Shown: positions 58,834 through 64,000 of the stretch, one piece after another
Position numbering within the stretch: the first letter of the stretch is position 1
Layout: every line of letters starts with the position of its first letter
Source of the DNA: Lachnospiraceae bacterium
GTDB lineage: Bacteria; Bacillota; Clostridia; Lachnospirales; Lachnospiraceae
Assembly (NCBI GenBank): GCA_022791975.1
Contig: JAAWAC010000044.1
Location: 62,001-126,000, forward strand
Reading direction: 5' to 3'
DNA: 64,000 bases
The notes under the pieces: model-generated
The model's database searches: none
Seen by the model: the letters and a program-made list of their open reading frames with translations, nothing else
What the model was told of the DNA's origin: nothing
Position numbers and translations under genes: made by a program

Positions 58834-59220
58834 CTAGTCTGTGGTTGGTTTTTCTATGATGTAAGACTGTAGGCCCTTTTGACATCCGTTTTTTTCATAA
58901 AACATTTCTACGCCTGGCTGTGCGCCAAAATACAGCATCGTGGGAGTATTATCCTTGGCAAGCTGAAGAAGTTTGGTTCCAACGCCCTGTCTTTGATACT
59001 CTGGAAGAACAAGCAGTTCCGTAATTGTGCCAAAATAATATCCATCCGAAAGAATACGCAGACACCCAACCAGCAATTTCCCATCATAGGCTGTAATGTT
59101 TATTGTTTTTGATAACGCAATCTGCGTTTTTTCGATATTATAATTTCCCGGCCATATTTTGTTGACAAAGGAGAGAAACACCGAGGCTTGAAGGTGGTGG
59201 TCGTCTGTTCTATATTGCAT
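58834..59220 (-). CDS. GNAT family N-acetyltransferase
   Basis: LLVLPEYQRQGVGTKLLQLAKDNTPTMLYFGAQPGVEMFYEKNGCQ. Confidence 0.9.
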   Translation of the reverse strand: MQYRTDDHHLQASVFLSFVNKIWPGNYNIEKTQIALSKTINITAYDGKLLVGCLRILSDGYYFGTITELLVLPEYQRQGVGTKLLQLAKDNTPTMLYFGAQPGVEMFYEKNGCQKGLQSYIIEKPTTD

Positions 59221-59340
59221 AGCTTTTGTACCCCCATAGCTTTGAGTTGGTTGGCGTCCTTATTCTACCACAAATCGGAAAGCCTGACACACATACCAAT
59301 TAAAAAAATAAATTATATACGACCGGAAGGAGTGACAAAA

Positions 59341-59649
59341 ATGTCCGCAGTTCTCACAGAAGATTTGATTTACGAAATCCTTTCCGCAGTGGAAGAAATA
59401 CCAGAGGGTAAGGTGGCCTCCTACGGGCAGATTGCCAGGCTTATCGGACGTGACAAAAACGCCAGACTTGTGGGAAAGGTTTTAAGCATGGCGGAATATT
59501 ATGGTCAATATCCCTGCCATCGCGTGGTAGACCATAGTGGGAGATTGGCGCCCCATTTCCAGGAGCAGAAGAAACTGTTGCTGGAAGAGCAGGTGGAGTT
59601 TCGGGACAGCAACCATGTGAATCTGGCAAAATGTCAGTGGGACTGTTAG
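59341..59649 (+). CDS. MGMT/alkyltransferase-like (ATL) DNA-binding domain protein
   Basis: IYEILSAVEEIPEGKVASYGQIARLIGRDKNARLVGKVLSMAE..QYPCHRVVDHSGRLAP; start at ATG 59341 rather than the longer ORF. Confidence 0.9.
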   Translation: MSAVLTEDLIYEILSAVEEIPEGKVASYGQIARLIGRDKNARLVGKVLSMAEYYGQYPCHRVVDHSGRLAPHFQEQKKLLLEEQVEFRDSNHVNLAKCQWDC

Positions 59650-59655
59650 GGATGC

Positions 59656-60027
59656 CTATGTATCCGGCTTTCCTGCATGAGCCTTCAAAGCAGAAAAGGT
59701 CTCGGCACTGATCACATGCTCGATTCGACAGGCATCCTCGGCCGCTACCTTAGGGTCCACGCCAAGGGCCGTGAGCCAGTCTGAGAGAAGCTGATGGCGC
59801 TCGTAGATTCTATCTGCAATTTCCTGGCCTTTGTTTAGTAGAGAGATATATCCCTCCTGATCCACTTCAATATAGCCTCCCTGCCGCAGATTTTTCATGG
59901 CAACACTGACACTGGGTTTGGAGAAGGACAGTTCATTGGCAATATCAATGGAGCGAACCTGTCCCAGACGATTCTTCAGTACCAATATGGTCTCCAGATA
60001 GTTTTCAGCAGATTCCTGTATACGCAT
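59656..60027 (-). CDS. DtxR/MntR-family metal-dependent regulator
   Basis: SAENYLETILVLKNRLGQVRSIDIANELSFSKPSVSVAMKNLRQGGYIEVDQEGYISL; DACRIEHVIS. Confidence 0.9.
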   Translation of the reverse strand: MRIQESAENYLETILVLKNRLGQVRSIDIANELSFSKPSVSVAMKNLRQGGYIEVDQEGYISLLNKGQEIADRIYERHQLLSDWLTALGVDPKVAAEDACRIEHVISAETFSALKAHAGKPDT

Positions 60028-60161
60028 AGGTTCTTTGCGCCCCCTTTCTAAGAGTATTTTATCAAAAAAGCAAGAAAATGTCCAAAAAAATTTGCCTTGC
60101 GAAAACTTTAAAAAGCAGGTACAATGGCAGCATACAAAAGCAGAGGGAGGTCCGGATATAC

Positions 60162-61355
60162 ATGCTGGCGGTAAATAAGAGACGGACATTTGAAATTATT
60201 CAGATTGGCAATGACCAGGACTGGCCCAGCAGATTGTTTGACATGCTGGTGATTATTATGATTCTCACCAATCTGTTTATTGCCATATTCACCACCTTCG
60301 ATCAGGCGGAGCCCTATCTGGAGCTTTTAAATCTGGCTGAGCTGATTACAGTGATTGGCTTTACAACAGAATACGCATTGCGTGTATGGACTGCGGAATT
60401 TCTCTATCCAGCCATACCTCCTAGACAGGCGGCTGTCCGCTATATGACTTCTTTTAGCGGCGTGATTGATCTGCTTTCCTTTTTCCCCTATTTTCTGCCC
60501 ATTTTCTTTCCCACGGGTGTGGTGGCCTTTCGGATGTTCCGAATTATCCGGATCTTCCGTCTGTTTCGGGTGAACGCATATTACGACGCTTTGAACGTGA
60601 TCGGAGATGTTATTCGCGGCAAGCGGGATCAGATATTGTCCTCGGTGTTTATTATTCTGGTGCTGATGATTTCTTCCTCCCTGATTATGTACAGCCTGGA
60701 GAATGAAGTGCAGCCGCAGGTTTTTCAAAATGCCTTTTCCGGCTTCTGGTGGGCGGTTTCCACTCTTTTGACAGTGGGATATGGAGATATCTATCCCATC
60801 ACCATTGCAGGGCGGATATTTGGTATTATCATCACCTTTTTGGGGGTGGGGATGGTGGCCATTCCCACAGGTATTCTTTCCGCGGGCTTTGTGGAGCAGT
60901 ATACCCGTCTGAAAACCTTTAACGATTACTCCCTGGAGGCGGACATCCGGTTTGTGCGCCTGGAAGTGGAGGAGGGGCACCCCTGGCTGAACAGGAGAGT
61001 GATGGACCTGCCTCTGCCACCAGGGCTTCTCATCGCCGTGATTCAGCGGGCTGGGGATGTGGTGGTACCCCGGGGCGATATTGTGATTGAAAAGGGCGAT
61101 CACATTGTGCTGGGAGCAGAGGGATACCAGGACGAGGTGGGGATCCGTTTAAAGGAGCTGATATTAAAGGAGCGCCATCCCTGGGTGGGGCAGAAGATTA
61201 AGGACCTGGATATTTCCCGTCAGACCCTGATTGTTATGGTGCGTCGGGATGGAAAGCTTCTGATCCCCGGTGGGGATTTGGAGCTGATGGGCGGGGACAT
61301 GATTCTGCTCTATACCAAGAAGGTCATTCGGGACGCAGTGGAGGTAGATGTCTAA
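60162..61355 (+). CDS. Voltage-gated-like K+ channel with C-terminal TrkA_C (RCK_C) domains
   Basis: S4-like FRMFRIIRIFRLFRVNAYYD, selectivity filter LLTVGYGDIYP, two TrkA_C-like repeats. Confidence 0.92.
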   Translation: MLAVNKRRTFEIIQIGNDQDWPSRLFDMLVIIMILTNLFIAIFTTFDQAEPYLELLNLAELITVIGFTTEYALRVWTAEFLYPAIPPRQAAVRYMTSFSGVIDLLSFFPYFLPIFFPTGVVAFRMFRIIRIFRLFRVNAYYDALNVIGDVIRGKRDQILSSVFIILVLMISSSLIMYSLENEVQPQVFQNAFSGFWWAVSTLLTVGYGDIYPITIAGRIFGIIITFLGVGMVAIPTGILSAGFVEQYTRLKTFNDYSLEADIRFVRLEVEEGHPWLNRRVMDLPLPPGLLIAVIQRAGDVVVPRGDIVIEKGDHIVLGAEGYQDEVGIRLKELILKERHPWVGQKIKDLDISRQTLIVMVRRDGKLLIPGGDLELMGGDMILLYTKKVIRDAVEVDV

Positions 61356-62548
61356 AAGCCGAACCAGAACATTTCTGCGTTGGTGACAATCTGGGTATTG
61401 TAAAAGCAGATGACGGCATCCGGTTCAAATTCCTTGACGTAGTCCCCTACGCGCCCCTCGTATTTACGCATGTCCAGGCAGTGGACCTGGGTAAAGCAGG
61501 TGGAGAGAAAGGACTCTACTGGCGAGGCATAGGAATCCTTGATCATAAGGATTTTTTTGTCGCAGGCTGCCTGGGGATTTTCATGGATTACCAGAGGATA
61601 CACGCCCCCGATATAGGCATCATAGGGAATCAGGCTGTAATAATCCGCATGTTCATTTTCAATGCGGTCCATGGCAAAAATGGTCTCATAAAAATTGCCG
61701 GATCGATATTCCTCCTCGGAGGGAATGCTTAAGCTCATCTGGGTTTGGAATTTGGGGTAAATCAGGCTGAAATCGTCCATGCCCGCAAAGTCTGGTCCAG
61801 TCCGCTTTCCTTTGGAGCCCAAAAACCAGTCCTCATACACGTCGATCTGATAATTGGACAGATCCGTGCAGGCCGGGTCAACGGAAAAGTCCCATTCTGT
61901 CTCCATATAATCGGTCAGCTTCTGAAAGGCCCAGAAAGACCCCTCTATGGTCCAGTGGTGATCCGTAATAAAAAACATATCATAGTGATCTTTTCCTTCT
62001 TCATGAAGGATCTTGCGCAGATCCATCACCGGAACCTGATTTTCATACAGAACATCCATAAACACATCTGCATCCTCATTGGTGCAGTCCGTGACACCCA
62101 GGGGAAGCTGCTTGTCCAGGGCGCAGATATTGTAGGGAGCCAACACAAACAGAAAGGGAATATCCAGGATATCCAGCCACTGTTGGGCATAGACGATGGT
62201 GTCCGCGTTCTGTGGAGCGGCCACACTGCTTTCCCGCACCGTGGTTAAATGGCCGTTGTTTAGCTTTACCACATCGTTCATGCGGGAGCGGCCGGCAAAG
62301 TTATAGAGAGCACCGTCCAGATTTACCAGCTGCTCCTTGTCATGGATGTTTTCCTGATAGGCAGTCTCCAGGCCCTCAAGAGATTCCTCGATGGCGGCTC
62401 CATCCCCGGAAGCCAGGGTGAGAAGAAATTCCTTTAGAATTTCCCGCTCCTTAAAGCTGTAAAAAAAGATGATGGCAAAAAAGCCCAGGGCTAACACCTT
62501 GCATTCCCAGTTTTCTAAAAGCTTCGGAAGTTTTCTCAGCAGTTCCAT
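61352..62548 (-). CDS. DHHW/AlgX-like (SGNH-type) cell-envelope acetylation protein
   Basis: TDHHWTIEGSFWAFQKL; KILMIKDSYASPVESFLSTCFTQVHCLDMR; paired with MBOAT gene. Confidence 0.85.
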   Translation of the reverse strand: MELLRKLPKLLENWECKVLALGFFAIIFFYSFKEREILKEFLLTLASGDGAAIEESLEGLETAYQENIHDKEQLVNLDGALYNFAGRSRMNDVVKLNNGHLTTVRESSVAAPQNADTIVYAQQWLDILDIPFLFVLAPYNICALDKQLPLGVTDCTNEDADVFMDVLYENQVPVMDLRKILHEEGKDHYDMFFITDHHWTIEGSFWAFQKLTDYMETEWDFSVDPACTDLSNYQIDVYEDWFLGSKGKRTGPDFAGMDDFSLIYPKFQTQMSLSIPSEEEYRSGNFYETIFAMDRIENEHADYYSLIPYDAYIGGVYPLVIHENPQAACDKKILMIKDSYASPVESFLSTCFTQVHCLDMRKYEGRVGDYVKEFEPDAVICFYNTQIVTNAEMFWFGF

Positions 62549-62579
62549 AGAATATACTCCTTGCATGTCTCAGATACGT

Positions 62580-64000
62580 TTAAAAGTTAAAGTAAATAAA
62601 AGGATTGTGAGTTCCCAGCACCAGCTCCGAAATGCAGGCGTAAAATACACCCAGATACCACAGGGGGACACAGAGCTGGTAGGCCTGTCGGAGTACCGGA
62701 TATTTCTTGCAGAAATCAACGACGATTTTTACAAGAGGGGTGGACAGGAGCAGGCAGGCCAGGAAAAACAGCCGGTATTCCCCGAAATAGTACAGCGTAT
62801 TGGTGTCAAAGAGCACCTGGCTGTTCAGGCCAAACAGGGTCTGTATATACTGGGAGGCGTGGACCAAGCTGGGAGCCCGGAACAGACACCATCCTAGGAG
62901 AACCGCCAGCAGAGTCAGGGGCACATAGAGGATTTTCAACACCTGAAACAGACCACCCTTTTGCTTTTCCGGAAAACCTGTAAGCTTTTCAAAGGTGAGG
63001 AGTGCAAAGTAAAAGAGTCCCCACAAGAGAAAAGTCCAGCTGGCCCCATGCCAGATACCGGTGAGGCCCCATACAAGAAAGAGATTCAGGACAAGACGGG
63101 GGAGCTTTACCCGGCTTCCCCCCAGGGGAATATACACGTAATCCCGAAACCAGGTACCCAGGGAAATATGCCACCGCCGCCAGAATTCCGAGACGGATCG
63201 GGAGATATAGGGATAGTTGAAATTTTCCAGAAAATGGAAACCAAACATCAGCCCCAGTCCGATGGCCATGTCGGAATAGCCGGAAAAATCAAAATAAATC
63301 TGAAAGGTGTAGGCCAGAGCTCCCAGCCAGGCAGTGCCTATGGGCATGGCGGCGTAATCTACCAGGTTAAAGGCATAGTCCGCCACCACAGCCATGGCAT
63401 TGGCTAGCAGCACTTTTTTTCCCAGCCCCATAAGAAAACGCTTTACTCCCAGGGAAATCTCGGAAAAGGAAAAATATCGCTTTTTGATTTCCCTTGCCAC
63501 GGTTTCATAGCGGACAATGGGACCAGCGATCAGCTGGGGAAAGAAGGCAATGTAAAGGCCCACATGCAGGGGATTTTTTTGTACCTCCCCGTGCTGGCGG
63601 TAAATATCCAGCACATAGGACACGGCCTGAAAGGTGAAAAAAGAGATGCCAATAGGCAACACAATTTCCGTTACTGTGACGGTATCTCCCAGAAGAGTAC
63701 GCAGATTAGCCGTGATAAAATTCAGGTATTTATACACCACCAGAAAGCTGAAATTAAACACCAGCATTAAGGCCAAAAGACCCCGAACCAGAGGTTTTCT
63801 CTCCCGAAAGCGGTCCACCAGAAGACCAAAAAGGTAATTGACTACAATGGAGAGTAGTAAAACCAGCACAAATTTTGGCTCTCCGTAAGCGTAAAAGGCA
63901 ATGCTCACCAGAAATAAAAAGATATTCCGCAGAAACCTGGGAAGAAGATAATAGCCCAGCAAGGTCAGGGGCAAAAAGGCAAATAGAAATACAATGCTGG
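62580..64000 (-). CDS. MBOAT family O-acyltransferase (AlgI-like), 5' end beyond window
   Basis: FPQLIAGPIVRYETVAREI, YFDFSGYSDMAIGLGLMFGF, SEFWRRWHISLGTWFRDYVYIPLGGSR, WGLTGIWHGASWTFLLWG. Frame stays open to the window end. Confidence 0.95.
   Translation of the reverse strand, partial: SIVFLFAFLPLTLLGYYLLPRFLRNIFLFLVSIAFYAYGEPKFVLVLLLSIVVNYLFGLLVDRFRERKPLVRGLLALMLVFNFSFLVVYKYLNFITANLRTLLGDTVTVTEIVLPIGISFFTFQAVSYVLDIYRQHGEVQKNPLHVGLYIAFFPQLIAGPIVRYETVAREIKKRYFSFSEISLGVKRFLMGLGKKVLLANAMAVVADYAFNLVDYAAMPIGTAWLGALAYTFQIYFDFSGYSDMAIGLGLMFGFHFLENFNYPYISRSVSEFWRRWHISLGTWFRDYVYIPLGGSRVKLPRLVLNLFLVWGLTGIWHGASWTFLLWGLFYFALLTFEKLTGFPEKQKGGLFQVLKILYVPLTLLAVLLGWCLFRAPSLVHASQYIQTLFGLNSQVLFDTNTLYYFGEYRLFFLACLLLSTPLVKIVVDFCKKYPVLRQAYQLCVPLWYLGVFYACISELVLGTHNPFIYFNF

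Overview
The window is a 64 kb, mostly housekeeping-type chromosomal segment. Gene order and protein style suggest a Clostridia/Lachnospiraceae genome, but that is inference with no database check. The left part is a translation/tRNA gene block (khpA, rimM, trmD ... rplS, lepB, rbgA, lepB, rnhB, yraN). It is interrupted between trmD and rplS by an ~8 kb block containing an EamA transporter, an AraC regulator and a LacI/ABC/GH32 sucrose-type locus. Next come prs, DUF512, der, plsY, gpsA, ilvN and ilvC. At 26.0-38.0 kb there is an Afu/Fbp-type ABC transporter with a PHP phosphoesterase, a YesM/YesN-type two-component pair, a binding protein whose C-terminus resembles a 5'-nucleotidase C-terminal domain, and a large hybrid kinase. 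pckA follows. A candidate uncharacterised catabolic operon lies at 40.1-47.3 kb (YheO-type regulator, RidA, small membrane protein, SSS symporter, Gfo/Idh oxidoreductase, MBL hydrolase, M20 peptidase, class V aminotransferase). After that are a 6S-like ncRNA, spoIID-like, yihY and MATE genes, a Phe T-box with pheST, corA, queA, an AT-rich DUF1848/GNAT islet, a K+ channel, and an AlgI/AlgX-like O-acetylation pair truncated by the window edge. The two best candidates for undescribed systems are the transporter/PHP/dual-sensor island (26-38 kb) and the RidA-SSS-M20-aminotransferase operon (40-47 kb). No CRISPR array, prophage, intact transposon, rRNA or convincing tRNA was seen.
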